A DNA stretch of 64,000 bases from Pseudalkalibacillus salsuginis (GTDB lineage: Bacteria > Bacillota > Bacilli > Bacillales > Fictibacillaceae). The notes under the pieces were generated by a model. The model saw nothing but the letters and a program-made list of their open reading frames with translations. It had not been told where the DNA came from and made no database searches. The position numbers and the translations under genes were made by a program. Numbering within the stretch: position 1 is the first letter of the stretch; every line of letters begins with the position of its first letter. Below are positions 35,519-45,157 of the stretch, one piece after another. The DNA lies in contig NZ_JAKJHW010000002.1 of the NCBI RefSeq assembly GCF_021646685.1, forward strand, positions 744,001 to 808,000. The letters are read 5' to 3'.

Positions 35519-36763
35519 ATGAGTGAAATCATTGCAACCTATCTGCTGCATGACAAAAAGGAAAGTCTCGAGAAAAAAGCGGAATCGATCGCACTCGGGT
35601 TGACCGTCGGATCATGGACGAACCTGCCTGTTTTGGAACAAAAGCAGTTGAGCATACATAAAGGGAGGGTGGTTGGCGTCACCTACCTTCCTGAAGATGA
35701 AAAGGCTGATCGCTTTTTTGGGGAAAAACGGACGAAAGGGATCATCAAGATCGCCTATCCTTCCGCTAATTTCAGCAACGATATCCCTGCCATCTTGACC
35801 ACGATCTTCGGTAAGCTTTCATTGGATGGGGAAATCAAGCTGATCGATATCGAGCTGTCGGATTCATTGGTTTCAAAATATCCTGGTCCGCAATATGGAA
35901 TTTCCGGTATCCGCAAACAACTGGGTGTTTTTAACCGTCCGTTGCTGATGAGCATTTTCAAAGGCGTGATCGGCAAGGAGCAACAGGACCTTGACAAGCA
36001 AATGCGTCTTCAGTCACTTGGCGGTGTCGATCTCGTCAAGGATGACGAAATCCTCTTCGAAAACGACAGGACGCCTTTCGAATCAAGGATCAAGTCCGGA
36101 CTGCAGGTTTTGCAGGAAGTTTATGAAGAAACTGGCCACCGCACATTGTATGCCGTCAATTTGACTGGACGCACCTTTGATTTGAAGGATAAAGCGAAGC
36201 GTGCAGTGGAACTTGGCGCCAACTCTCTGTTGTTCAATGTATTCGCCTATGGGTTGGATACCCTGCAGGCTTTGGCGGAAGACCCTGAAATCAATGTGCC
36301 GATCATGGCGCATCCCGCATTCAGCGGTGCGATTACCCCTTCCCCCTTCTACGGTGTTTCGAATAAAGTCCTGCTCGGAAAACTGTTACGCCTGGCTGGT
36401 GCAGATTATGTACTGTTCCCCTCACCTTATGGAAGTGTAGCGCTGGATAAGGGAGAGACCCAAGAAATTGCTGAAGCGTTGACAATAGATGAAAGTCCTT
36501 TGAAAAAAGCCTTCCCTGTCCCATCTGCCGGCATACACCCGGGACTGACACAATTGCTCATCAATGACTTCGGTATCGACAGCATCATCAACGCAGGCGG
36601 GGGAATCCACGGTCATCCGGACGGAGCTGACGCTGGGGGCCGGGCATTCCGTGATGCGATTGATGGTGTGTTGGACGGCCGATCATTGGAGCAGGTGGCT
36701 GAAGGAAGTGATCCACTGAAAAAAGCGCTTGATCTATGGGGTCCTGCGAAGGTGAAATCATGA
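35519..36763 (+). CDS. mtnW: 2,3-diketo-5-methylthiopentyl-1-phosphate enolase (RuBisCO-like protein)
   Basis: A 414-residue RuBisCO-like protein, the exact length of the Bacillus subtilis enzyme. It has the RLP landmarks [31 protein letters not shown] (metal and carbamylation loop region), [12 protein letters not shown] and [20 protein letters not shown]. It enolises diketo-methylthiopentyl-phosphate in methionine salvage. Start ATG at 35519 is preferred over the in-frame ATG at 35510 because GAAAGGA sits eight bases ahead. Stop overlaps the mtnX start as ATGA. Confidence 0.95.
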   Translation: MSEIIATYLLHDKKESLEKKAESIALGLTVGSWTNLPVLEQKQLSIHKGRVVGVTYLPEDEKADRFFGEKRTKGIIKIAYPSANFSNDIPAILTTIFGKLSLDGEIKLIDIELSDSLVSKYPGPQYGISGIRKQLGVFNRPLLMSIFKGVIGKEQQDLDKQMRLQSLGGVDLVKDDEILFENDRTPFESRIKSGLQVLQEVYEETGHRTLYAVNLTGRTFDLKDKAKRAVELGANSLLFNVFAYGLDTLQALAEDPEINVPIMAHPAFSGAITPSPFYGVSNKVLLGKLLRLAGADYVLFPSPYGSVALDKGETQEIAEALTIDESPLKKAFPVPSAGIHPGLTQLLINDFGIDSIINAGGGIHGHPDGADAGGRAFRDAIDGVLDGRSLEQVAEGSDPLKKALDLWGPAKVKS

Positions 36764-37428
36764 GCAGACAACCGATCATCTTTTGTGATTTTGACGGTAC
36801 AATTACGAAAAGCGACAATATCATTGCCATCATGAAAAAGTTTGCACCACCTGAATGGGAGGAACTAAAGGATGCGATTTTAGCTCAGCGGATTTCAATC
36901 CGTGAAGGTGTCGGAAAGATGTTTTCCCTCCTTCCGGCCTAGTTGAAAAATGATATCAAAGAATACGCAATCCGGCAGGCGGAATTCCGGCCAGGTTTTG
37001 AAGACTTTGTAGCGTTTACGAAAGAACAGAACAGCAAACTGCTTATTGTCAGCGGAGGCATCGATTTTTTCGTCTATCGATTGCTTGAGCCTTTTGACAT
37101 TGCGCGCGAGGATATTTACTGCAACGGCAGTGATTTCTCAGGCGAGAGGATTAGGATTACCTGGCCGCATCCGTGTGATCGGTTTTGCAACAATGACTGT
37201 GGCTGCTGCAAGCCTTCGATTTTAAGAAACTATGATCCTGAAAAATCTGACAGGATCGTGATCGGGGATTCAATTACAGACTTGCAAGCTGCGAAACTGG
37301 CAGATCAGGTGATCGCAAGGGGCTTTTTAACCGAGAAATGCCGTGAATTGGACCTGGTCTATAAACCATTCGAAACCTTCTATGACGTCATCGGAATACT
37401 GAAACAAAGACAGGAGGAGCTAGTATGA
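36760..37428 (+). pseudogene. mtnX: 2-hydroxy-3-keto-5-methylthiopentenyl-1-phosphate phosphatase with an in-frame amber codon
   Basis: Both halves are in one frame: residues 1-60 with the HAD nucleophile motif FCDFDGTIT, then TAG at 36940-36942, then residues 62-222 with IVSGGIDFFVY, the Cys-rich WPHPCDRFCNNDCGCCKP and the acidic motif GDSITDLQAAK. The whole reading frame has normal MtnX length (about 222 codons) and no other defect. In the Bacillus subtilis protein the stop position is a serine (LLPSSLK against LLPA-stop-LK), so a single TCG to TAG change would explain it. Start overlaps mtnW and end overlaps mtnB, both as ATGA. It is either a point-mutated gene, a sequencing error or a readthrough case. 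Confidence 0.88.
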
Positions 37429-38051
37429 GTAAATCGAATGAGTGCTGGAATGAGCTTGCTGATGTAAAAGATGAACTTGCTGCCCGCGACTGGTTCCCTG
37501 GCACAAGCGGAAACCTATCAATCAAAGTCCAGTCCGACCCACTCCAGTTCCTTGTGACAGCAAGCGGGAAAGATAAACGGAAAAGGACAGCAGAAGATTT
37601 CGTCCTTGTGGATGAAAACTGTGTACCGGTTGAGGAAACATTATTGCGTCCTTCAGCAGAAACGCTTATCCATAAGGAAATCTATCAGCGGACGGATGCA
37701 AGTTGCTGTCTGCATGTGCACACCGTCGACAACAATGTCATTTCAGAGCTTTACGGCGATGAAAAGCGTGTCGTGTTTACAGGACAGGAGCTGATCAAAG
37801 CCTTCGGACTATGGGATGAGGATGCAGAAATCATGGTTCCGATCGTGGAAAACCATGCGGATATTCCGACATTGACAGAGGAGTTGACGGCAAACCTGGG
37901 TGAAGGGGTTCATGGGATTCTGATCCGGAACCACGGGATCACTGTCTGGGGAAAAAGCGCATTTGAGGCAAAGAAATTCTTGGAGGCATTCGAATTTTTA
38001 TTTTCCTATCACCTGAAAATCAAATCATATAAAAGCTTAAGTCTTTCATAA
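37425..38051 (+). CDS. mtnB: Methylthioribulose-1-phosphate dehydratase
   Basis: A 208-residue class II aldolase-fold zinc enzyme. It has [13 protein letters not shown], the zinc-ligand pair LHVHTVDNN and the third ligand RNHGITVWG, with PSAETLIH supplying the catalytic acid region. It dehydrates methylthioribulose-1-phosphate to the diketo compound used by MtnW. ATG at 37425 overlaps the mtnX stop, with AGGAGG ahead, so translation could reinitiate even if mtnX terminates early. Confidence 0.94.
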   Translation: MSKSNECWNELADVKDELAARDWFPGTSGNLSIKVQSDPLQFLVTASGKDKRKRTAEDFVLVDENCVPVEETLLRPSAETLIHKEIYQRTDASCCLHVHTVDNNVISELYGDEKRVVFTGQELIKAFGLWDEDAEIMVPIVENHADIPTLTEELTANLGEGVHGILIRNHGITVWGKSAFEAKKFLEAFEFLFSYHLKIKSYKSLSLS

Positions 38052-38071
38052 TTTTAAGGAGGAGATTGAAA

Positions 38072-38620
38072 ATGGCAGTCATCAAAATCAGGAATACGAA
38101 CGAAGTGATCGATGGCGACAAGGCAGTCGGCGAATTTTTAGAGAAGCAAGGTGTCCTTTACGAAAAATGGGATACCAGCAAGCTCCCGGACGAATTGAAA
38201 GGAAACTGCAAGATCAATGATGAACAGAAGCAGCAGACACTCGATATATTCGATGAAGAGATCCGTTCACTTGCTCAACGGAATGGCTATGTAAGCTGGG
38301 ATGTCGTCGCGCTATCTGAAGATACTCCAGATCTCGAAGCTTTATTGAAGAAGTTCGAGCAAGTCCATGTGCATACAGAAGATGAAGTCCGTGCAATCAC
38401 AGCTGGCCACGGTATTTTTATCATCAAGGGGCAAGATGACCTCGGGTATTTCGATGTCGAATTGGAAGCTGGAGATGTCATTTCCGTACCGGTTGAGACG
38501 CCGCATTTCTTCACCTTGATGGATGATCGCCAGGTGGTCGCTGTCCGCTTATTCATCGATCCATCCGGCTGGGTAGCTCATCCTTACAAGGACCCTGAAT
38601 TCCAGGAACAGAAAGCGTAA
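38072..38620 (+). CDS. mtnD: Acireductone dioxygenase
   Basis: A 182-residue cupin. Metal ligands are in VHVHTEDEVR (two His and Glu) and PHFFTLMDD (His), matching the ARD family. Depending on bound metal (Fe or Ni) ARD yields the keto-acid precursor of methionine or an off-pathway product with CO. Start ATG at 38072 follows AAGGAGGAG; an in-frame TTG six bases earlier is less likely. It is the last gene of the plus-strand salvage operon and is followed by a terminator. Confidence 0.93.
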   Translation: MAVIKIRNTNEVIDGDKAVGEFLEKQGVLYEKWDTSKLPDELKGNCKINDEQKQQTLDIFDEEIRSLAQRNGYVSWDVVALSEDTPDLEALLKKFEQVHVHTEDEVRAITAGHGIFIIKGQDDLGYFDVELEAGDVISVPVETPHFFTLMDDRQVVAVRLFIDPSGWVAHPYKDPEFQEQKA

Positions 38621-38677
38621 CCGGAAAAGATTTAAGAGCTTGTGCAATGCAAAAATACATTAACGAATTACAAGAAC

Positions 38678-38704
38678 AGAGCTTGGATTCCAAGCTCTTT
38701 TTTG
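38678..38704 (+). terminator. Rho-independent terminator of the mtnWXBD operon
   Basis: AGAGCTTGG-ATT-CCAAGCTCTTTTTTG: a perfect 9-bp stem and six T. Confidence 0.92.
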
Positions 38705-38769
38705 TGTTTCTGGGACGAACCTGGTTTACCAAATAAATTGTTAAAAGTACATAGAGCCTTGTTTTGCAG

Positions 38770-38923
38770 TGAACAGATTATTACGAGAAGTGCACAGAAT
38801 ATTCGCGAAAGTGAACAGAATGTCCCGGGAAGTGAACAGAATGTCCCGGGAAGTGAACAGATTATTTGCGAAAGTGAACAGAATGTCCAGGAAAGTGAAC
38901 AGAATGTCCTAAATAGTACATGA
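38770..38923. repeat. 21-bp phased array 2 (TGAACAG units)
   Basis: TGAACAG (or TGCACAG) begins at 38770, 38791, 38812, 38833, 38854, 38875 and 38896, plus a degenerate unit at 38917: an exact 21-bp period. The unit consensus is AGTGAACAGAATGTCCCGGGA, the same 7-mer as array 1 with other spacers. Because 21 is divisible by three, it reads as a heptad repeat (SEQNVPG) in one frame, but there is no start or ribosome site. Confidence 0.92.
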
Positions 38924-39009
38924 TAACAATCAGTGTTATGAACCGATAATGTAGGTTTATGTTAATTTGTTACTTACCTTGGCATTTGAAATTCATCAGA
39001 AATCCCCAA

Positions 39010-39044
39010 AAGAAAAACCCGAACACCAATAGTGTCAAGGGTTA
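39010..39044 (-). terminator. Terminator of the nitrate assimilation operon
   Basis: Minus strand AACCCTTGACAC / GGTGTTCGGGTTTTTC hairpin, about 20 bases past the nasC stop. Confidence 0.75.
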
Positions 39045-39061
39045 TAACAAACTTCCCACGA

Positions 39062-41200
39062 TTAATTTATACTCAGGTCTGTAACCGGGCTAACGTTCAC
39101 GGCACAAACTTTAAAGCCAGGCATTTTACAGGTTGGATCTAGTGCTTCATGTGTAATCCGGTTCACATTTTGGTCATCGCCCCAATGGAAGGGAACAAAA
39201 ATGGTATCCTCCCTTATTTTATCCGTATATTTGCTTCTCACCGTGATCTGTCCTCTTTTGGATGTAATTTTCACCAATACCTGGTTTTCAATTTTATATT
39301 TCTTTGCAGTAGTCGGGTGAATTTCCAGAAACGATTCAACATTCCGAGACTTCAATGTAGGACTGTTCCTTGTTTGCACACCTGTCAAATAGTGGGATAT
39401 GACTCTTCCCGTCGTAAGGTAAAGAGGAAATTCTCCGTCGGGACGTTCTTTTGGAAAGTTGTTTTGAACAGATACTAATCTTCCCTTTCCATCTGGATGG
39501 GTGAACGTTTTCGTGAAAAGACGACTTTCTCCAGGATGGTCTAGTTCAGGGCATGGCCAATAGACGCGTTCATTCTTTAAACGATCATAAGTGATCCCAT
39601 AGTAATCCGCTACCCCTCCACGACTTGCCTCCCTAAGCTCATTAAAAATATCTTCCGATGAAGCGTATGGGAAAAACTCACTTTTTCCAAGGACGGCTGC
39701 CAACTCACAAATGATTTTCCAGTCCTGCTTTGCTTCACCAGGACATTTCCGGGTTGCTCGCCTTAGCGTCACACGTCCTTCTAAATTCGTCATTGTCCCT
39801 TCATTTTCCAGGTAAGAGGCTGACGGCAGGATCAAGTCTGCCAATTTTGCAGTTTCAGAAGCGAATAAATCAACAACGACAAGACATGATAGTTTTTTTA
39901 GTGATTGCTCAACAAAGTTCGCATTGGGATTCGAAACCAAAGGATTTGATCCCATTACGAATAGGCCTTGGATTTCACCAGCATCGATTTTTTCCATCAT
40001 TTCATAAGCTGAAACGCCCTTTCGAGGTAAATCTGTTTCCTCAATTCCCCAAACCTTTGAAATATAGTGGCGATGCTCTTCATTTTCTAAATGACGGTAC
40101 CCAGGAAGCTGGTCTGCCTTTTGGCCGTGTTCCCTACCTCCCTGACCATTTCCTTGGCCTGTTATAGCCCCATAACCACAACCAATCTTCCCTATTTTCC
40201 CTGTTACTAATATAAGGTTCAAAAAATTTCTGACTGCCATATAACCATCTGTTTGTTGTTCGACTCCCCTGGCCGTGAAGATCATCCCTGTTGAGTTTGC
40301 AGCGTAGTTTACGGCTGCAGATCGAATCAATTCAACTGGAATTCCGGTGATTGTCGAAATATCCTCTAAACAGATGGTGCCAATATGTTCTTTCAGTTCT
40401 TGAAATCCGTTTGTTTTTTCATTTATGAACGACTCATCGGCCAGTCCCTCATTCATGATCACTTTAAGGAAACCATTGACTAATGCTGCATCCGTGCCCG
40501 GTTTAATTTTTAGATGTAAATCCGCAATTTCTGTAGTGGCTGTTTCCCTCGGATCGATCGCAATGATAAATGAACCATTTTCCTTTGCCTTCGTAAAATA
40601 CGGCATTAATGTCGGTTGGCATTCAGCAATGTTCGTTCCCGCAAGAATAATGCACCGGGCAAAGGGGATTTCCGATAATTTGTTTGTAAACCCTCGATCG
40701 ATACCGAAAGCTTCATTAGCTGCTGAAGCAGCGGCTGACATGCAAAATCGACCGTTATAATCGATATACTTTGTTTTAAGTGCCACACGAGCGAATTTCC
40801 CAAGTAGATAAGCCGATTCATTTGTAAGTGACCCTCCCCCATAAACCCCTATACCGTCAAAGCCAGTTTTCTGTTGGATATCAGAAAACTTATCCTTTAT
40901 ATACGCCAATGCTTCTTGCCATGAAATCCGTTCGAACACTCCGTTCTTTTTTAACAAAGGATAATGGATCCGTTCTTTATGCAGTGCGTGTTGGTGGGCA
41001 TGTAACCCCTTTATGCATAATCTGCCCTCTGAAGTAGGATTATCCTTCGGGATAACTTTGTAATTTTCACGGCCGACAATACGTTGTTCAACGAGTTGCA
41101 TCGTACATTGTACACTGCAGTAAGGGCATTGTGTATCCGAAACTTTTTCGGTATCCGTTTCTTTCTCTTTTTGACGGTAGTAACTTAGAAAATCATTCAT
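39062..41200 (-). CDS. nasC: Assimilatory nitrate reductase catalytic subunit
   Basis: A 712-residue molybdopterin enzyme counted from ATG at 41200, which has AGGTGG ahead. Cys25, Cys28, Cys32 and Cys62 (TQCPYCSVQC and GRLCIKG) bind a 4Fe-4S cluster. The Mo-bisMGD domain shows RFCMSAAASAANEAFGIDRG, GTNIAECQPT and VMGSNPLVSNPN, and the C-terminal molydop-binding domain shows LYLTTGRVISHYLTG. It reduces nitrate to nitrite in the cytosol. The frame is open upstream without a stop through a Rieske domain (41201-41467), so a fusion product is also possible. No NasB-type electron carrier gene is beside it. Confidence 0.92.
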   Translation of the reverse strand: MNDFLSYYRQKEKETDTEKVSDTQCPYCSVQCTMQLVEQRIVGRENYKVIPKDNPTSEGRLCIKGLHAHQHALHKERIHYPLLKKNGVFERISWQEALAYIKDKFSDIQQKTGFDGIGVYGGGSLTNESAYLLGKFARVALKTKYIDYNGRFCMSAAASAANEAFGIDRGFTNKLSEIPFARCIILAGTNIAECQPTLMPYFTKAKENGSFIIAIDPRETATTEIADLHLKIKPGTDAALVNGFLKVIMNEGLADESFINEKTNGFQELKEHIGTICLEDISTITGIPVELIRSAAVNYAANSTGMIFTARGVEQQTDGYMAVRNFLNLILVTGKIGKIGCGYGAITGQGNGQGGREHGQKADQLPGYRHLENEEHRHYISKVWGIEETDLPRKGVSAYEMMEKIDAGEIQGLFVMGSNPLVSNPNANFVEQSLKKLSCLVVVDLFASETAKLADLILPSASYLENEGTMTNLEGRVTLRRATRKCPGEAKQDWKIICELAAVLGKSEFFPYASSEDIFNELREASRGGVADYYGITYDRLKNERVYWPCPELDHPGESRLFTKTFTHPDGKGRLVSVQNNFPKERPDGEFPLYLTTGRVISHYLTGVQTRNSPTLKSRNVESFLEIHPTTAKKYKIENQVLVKITSKRGQITVRSKYTDKIREDTIFVPFHWGDDQNVNRITHEALDPTCKMPGFKVCAVNVSPVTDLSIN

Positions 41201-41467
41201 AACTGGTCCACCTTTTGATTGCTCTGTTATACATACACATATACGTTCTTTCATACAAATTTTCCAATCGTGTAATGGACAAAATACATAGTCACCGCTG
41301 ACGAGCCCCTGAGAAAGCATACCTCCATTGTGAGGACACTTGTTTTCAACCGCCCGTATATTTCCATTCGATAGCTTAAATAAAGCTAAGTCGAAGTTTC
41401 CAATTTTCATAGATTTACCTATCTTTTCTGGCAGATCACGAACATTGGCTACTTGTATTCGCTCCAT
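41201..41467 (-). CDS. nirD: NirD-like Rieske [2Fe-2S] domain, truncated and in frame with nasC
   Basis: ATG at 41467 with a GGAGGA site opens an 89-codon segment that has no stop before the nasC ATG. It reads MERIQVANVRDLPEKIG, then the intact Rieske pair CPHNGG and CPLHDW. Normal NirD proteins (about 105 residues) continue with roughly 30 more residues (GEVQAPD..GCV.TY...); here that end is replaced by KICMKERICVCITEQSKGG leading straight into nasC. A small deletion or frameshift that removed the nirD stop would explain it. Products could be a NirD-NasC fusion, or NasC alone by internal start. Confidence 0.75.
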
Positions 41468-41511
41468 CCGTCTTTTCCTCCTTAGACACACTCAATGCAG
41501 TGAACACATAT

Positions 41512-43917
41512 TTATAAATTTTGGAATAACTTTTCTTGTTTCTCTTGGTTTTCTGTGATTTCTTTCCAAGGGTCTCTTGTATGCGTCAATGCTTCATCCA
41601 TCCGCTCGATCAACCGTTTTCTGTGTTCCTCTTCAAATATTACCTCTCGGATTTGCTCGATCCCCATACGGTTCACCCACTTCGATGTTCTTTCCAAGTA
41701 ATTTGCCGTTTCACGGTAATATTGGAGGAAAGATGCAGTGATATCGAAGACCTCTTGTTCCGTCTTCACTGTGCATAATAAATCTCCACCACGCAAATGA
41801 GTTCCGCCGTTTCCACCTACATAAATTTCAAAACCGCCTTCAACCCCTACGATTCCTACATCTTTAATTCCTGATTCCGCACAATTTCTTGGGCAAGCGG
41901 ACACGGACATTTTTACTTTATGTGGCGTATTAAGACGTTCAAATTTCTTTTCTAAGTCGATGCCAAGCTGAGTGGAATCCTGGGTTCCAAAACGACAGAA
42001 TTGGCTGCCAACACATGTTTTTACGGTTCTTAATGCCTTCCCATACGCATATCCCGATGGCATGTCCAGGTCAGCCCATACTTTGGGAAGATCCTCTTTC
42101 TTGATTCCCAAAAGATCAATACGTTGTCCACCAGTCAATTTGATCATAGGAACTTGATATTTATCGGCTACATCTGCAATTTTTCTTAAATCATTGGCAT
42201 TGGTCACACCGCCATACATCCTCGGAACGACAGAATAGGTTCCATCTGCCTGGATATTGGCATGCAAACGTTCATTGACGAACCGGGATTCTTCTTCATC
42301 GTCATAGTCGGAAGGATTTAGCATTCCTAAGTAGTAATTGAGTGCGGGTCTGCATTTTGAGCACCCCTCATCGTTCTTCCATTCGAGGACATTCATGATC
42401 TCTTTGACAAACTTTAAGTTTTTATCCTTGATCTCTTCAATTACTTCTTCACGGCTTAATGTGGTGCATCCACAAATTGCTTCCTTCATTTCACTTTGGT
42501 CAAACTCGTCACCCAATGTGTATTCTAAAAGATCCTGAACAAGTGGTTTACATCCCCCGCAGGATCGTGAGGCATTTGTATGATCCTTTACTTGATCAGC
42601 TGTGGTCAGCCCGTTTTCCACAATGGATTCACAGATTTCACCCTTTGTGACCCCATTGCATCCGCAAATAACTTCACTGTTATCCATCGAAACAACTGCA
42701 CTCTCAGTTGATTCAGCACCCGAGTCCTGAAGGAACGAAACCTTAGGAAGTTCTGAAATATCAGTGCCGTTATTGATCATACTCAATAGTTTTGGCCCTT
42801 CTTTAATTTCACCGAATAATACAGCCCCAATAACCTTGTTCCCACTGATTACAACCTTTTTATATGTCCCATCAAAATCGTCATACACTTTGATGGAATT
42901 CGTATCATCGCTATCCAAAAAGTGACCTGCAGAGAAAACATCCACCCCTGATACTTTCAATTGTGTCGAAACCACTGAACCTTCGTACTTCTTCCCTTCC
43001 ACACCGCAGATTTTCTCTGCTAAAATTTTACCTTGATCATAAAGAGGTGCTACCAAGCCGTAAACAATTTCCCGGTGTTCTGCACACTCCCCAACTGCAT
43101 AAATATTAGGGTTATCCGTCTGCATATAATCATCCACAACAATTCCTCGATTGACCTGGATACCGCTGTTCTTAGCTAACTGTACGTCTGGTCTGATTCC
43201 GACAGCCATGACAACCAAATCAGCAGAGACTTTTGATCCATCTTTAAAACGCAAACCCTTCACGCGCTCTTTTCCGAGGATCTTTTCAGTCTGTTTGTTC
43301 AGGAGAAAGTTCATTCCTTGTGACTCAAGTTCTTTTTGAAGCATTTTAGAAGCAGTTGGATCAAGCTGTCTTTCCATCAGATAGTCGCATATATGGACGA
43401 CATCCACTTCCATGCCAAGATTGAGCAATCCCCTGGCAGCTTCTAATCCTAAGAGTCCTCCACCAATGACTACGGCCTTTTCATACTGCCGGGACGTTTC
43501 GATCATGGTTTGACAATCTTTTATGTCCCGAAAAGCTGTTACACCTTCCTTGTCTGCACCTGGTAACGGAAGCATGAATGGTAAGGAACCTGTCGCAAGG
43601 ATCAATTCATCGTATTGTACTTGCTTCCCTTTGTCTGTATGCACTTGTTTGCTGTCTTTATCAATCTTTATCACAGATTCTCCTGTGTAGAGTTGGATGT
43701 TATTCTTTGCATACCAATCTCTTTCGTTGAGCGTGATGTCATCTATAGAGGTGTCCCCTTGAAGTACGGTCGATAAAAGGATACGGTTATAGTTTGGATG
43801 CGGTTCACGGCCGAAAATCGTAATATCGAATGCTTCTGGATCGATTTTCAAAATTTCTTCAATACAACGAACCCCTGCCATTCCATTTCCAACTAATACT
43901 AATTTTTTCTTCTCCAT
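41512..43917 (-). CDS. nirB: Nitrite reductase [NAD(P)H] large subunit
   Basis: An 801-residue assimilatory nitrite reductase. FAD and NAD(P)H domains are at 1-300 (VLVGNGMAGVRCIEE, VIGGGLLGLEAARGL). Two BFD-like [2Fe-2S] regions follow at about 415-535 (CGCNGVTKGEI, SCGGCKP, then CGCTTLSREEV and CSKCRPAL). The ferredoxin-like/siroheme domain has CVGSQFCRFG and CPRNCAES, the four Cys of the siroheme-4Fe-4S centre. It reduces nitrite to ammonium. It lies between the transporter (17 bases upstream) and the nirD segment (44 bases downstream). All cofactor residues expected for activity appear intact. Confidence 0.95.
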   Translation of the reverse strand: MEKKKLVLVGNGMAGVRCIEEILKIDPEAFDITIFGREPHPNYNRILLSTVLQGDTSIDDITLNERDWYAKNNIQLYTGESVIKIDKDSKQVHTDKGKQVQYDELILATGSLPFMLPLPGADKEGVTAFRDIKDCQTMIETSRQYEKAVVIGGGLLGLEAARGLLNLGMEVDVVHICDYLMERQLDPTASKMLQKELESQGMNFLLNKQTEKILGKERVKGLRFKDGSKVSADLVVMAVGIRPDVQLAKNSGIQVNRGIVVDDYMQTDNPNIYAVGECAEHREIVYGLVAPLYDQGKILAEKICGVEGKKYEGSVVSTQLKVSGVDVFSAGHFLDSDDTNSIKVYDDFDGTYKKVVISGNKVIGAVLFGEIKEGPKLLSMINNGTDISELPKVSFLQDSGAESTESAVVSMDNSEVICGCNGVTKGEICESIVENGLTTADQVKDHTNASRSCGGCKPLVQDLLEYTLGDEFDQSEMKEAICGCTTLSREEVIEEIKDKNLKFVKEIMNVLEWKNDEGCSKCRPALNYYLGMLNPSDYDDEEESRFVNERLHANIQADGTYSVVPRMYGGVTNANDLRKIADVADKYQVPMIKLTGGQRIDLLGIKKEDLPKVWADLDMPSGYAYGKALRTVKTCVGSQFCRFGTQDSTQLGIDLEKKFERLNTPHKVKMSVSACPRNCAESGIKDVGIVGVEGGFEIYVGGNGGTHLRGGDLLCTVKTEQEVFDITASFLQYYRETANYLERTSKWVNRMGIEQIREVIFEEEHRKRLIERMDEALTHTRDPWKEITENQEKQEKLFQNL

Positions 43918-43933
43918 TTATGTTCCCTCCGTT

Positions 43934-45127
43934 TTAGTGAATAGATGGTAGAGCTTTGACATTTTTCTTCTGTTTACTTGTTTCTCCATCTCTGATCATA
44001 TGTTTTAATCCCACCAGACATATGATGGCATTGATCGAAAAAAGCCCGAATCCCAGTGTGTAACTCCCTGTCAGCTCTTTTGTGAATCCAAGAATCAATG
44101 GCAAGACGAACCCTCCGATCCCCCCGATTGCGCCAATGATTCCGGATGATGCTCCTGTTTGTCCAGGTGCAACATCGGGAACAAGTTTAAATACTGCACC
44201 ATTTCCTGCTCCCAGAAAAGCACCCATCAATAAGAATCCCATGCTGAATACTATAAAATTTCCTACTGCGAAAGGAATCAAAATCGAAGTACCTACCATA
44301 CCGATAAACAGAATCGTTAATAGCTTTATAGCTCCAAAACGATCAGCAAGGTATCCTCCTAAAGGTCTTACGAATGTAGCAACCACCACAAATCCTGCGG
44401 TTTTTACCCCTACGTCGATTAAAGAAACGTCGTAAAGTCCTTTTAATAATGTTGGTAAATAAAGACTGAACGCTACGAACCCTCCAAAGGTAAGAAAGTA
44501 GAATAGAGATAATATCCATAGCGATTGATATTTCATAACAGATAACTGTTCTTTCACTGTTGTTTTTTTATGGGTAAGAGGTGCCTCTTTTGTACACAGC
44601 CAAAAAATGATGCTCATCAAGCCCATTAATAGGGCACCTCCCCAAAAAGTCCATGATAAGCCGAACTTCGAAACCACAGTAGGGACAGTGAAGGCTGAAA
44701 CAGCAGTTCCGATATTCCCTAATCCTACAATCCCTAATACATACCCCTGGCTTTTCGATGAATACCATTGAGAAACGTAAGTAACGGCAATCGCAAATGT
44801 AGCCCCGCCTAGTCCTATCAAAAAAGCCCAAAATAACAGCATTTCAAAGGATGTTGAGAACCCTGCCCCTATTAAAGGAAGGATCAGAGTAAGCATTGTC
44901 AACGTATAGACCTTCCTCCCGCCAAAACGGTCAGCGGCAATACCTAGTGGAATCCGCATCACTGAACCTAAAAGGACAGGTATCGCGATAAGCAGGCTGA
45001 GTTTCGTATCGCTTAAGTGGTACATGCTCTGTATCATGGGCGCAGCCTGGGCAATCAACGACCAAACAGTAAACGATAGTATCATTGCGATGGTTGAAAT
45101 CCATAAAGCAGCTTTTTGGTCCTTCAC
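43934..45127 (-). CDS. nasA: MFS nitrate/nitrite transporter (NarK/NasA type)
   Basis: A 397-residue, twelve-helix major facilitator. The nitrate signature glycine runs are visible as GLGGATFAIAVTYVSQWY (helix 4) and GAFLGAGNGAVFKLVPDV (helix 10), and the MFS loop as GIAADRFGGRK. It imports nitrate for the reductases downstream. GTG at 45127; GAGGAGG is 12 bases ahead, a little far. It is the first large gene of the operon; a 25-codon frame with a better ribosome site precedes it. The narK/nasA choice of name is by context. Confidence 0.9.
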   Translation of the reverse strand: MKDQKAALWISTIAMILSFTVWSLIAQAAPMIQSMYHLSDTKLSLLIAIPVLLGSVMRIPLGIAADRFGGRKVYTLTMLTLILPLIGAGFSTSFEMLLFWAFLIGLGGATFAIAVTYVSQWYSSKSQGYVLGIVGLGNIGTAVSAFTVPTVVSKFGLSWTFWGGALLMGLMSIIFWLCTKEAPLTHKKTTVKEQLSVMKYQSLWILSLFYFLTFGGFVAFSLYLPTLLKGLYDVSLIDVGVKTAGFVVVATFVRPLGGYLADRFGAIKLLTILFIGMVGTSILIPFAVGNFIVFSMGFLLMGAFLGAGNGAVFKLVPDVAPGQTGASSGIIGAIGGIGGFVLPLILGFTKELTGSYTLGFGLFSINAIICLVGLKHMIRDGETSKQKKNVKALPSIH

Positions 45128-45157
45128 TATGAATGAATGCCTCCTCTTACGGTTGAA

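Noticed and set aside
38642-38923. A 93-codon frame with SEQNVPG heptads that looks like a repeat protein
   Set aside because: It is the translation of the 21-bp array, which is divisible by three. It has no ribosome site, overlaps a terminator, and the spacer bases are not under codon-like constraint.
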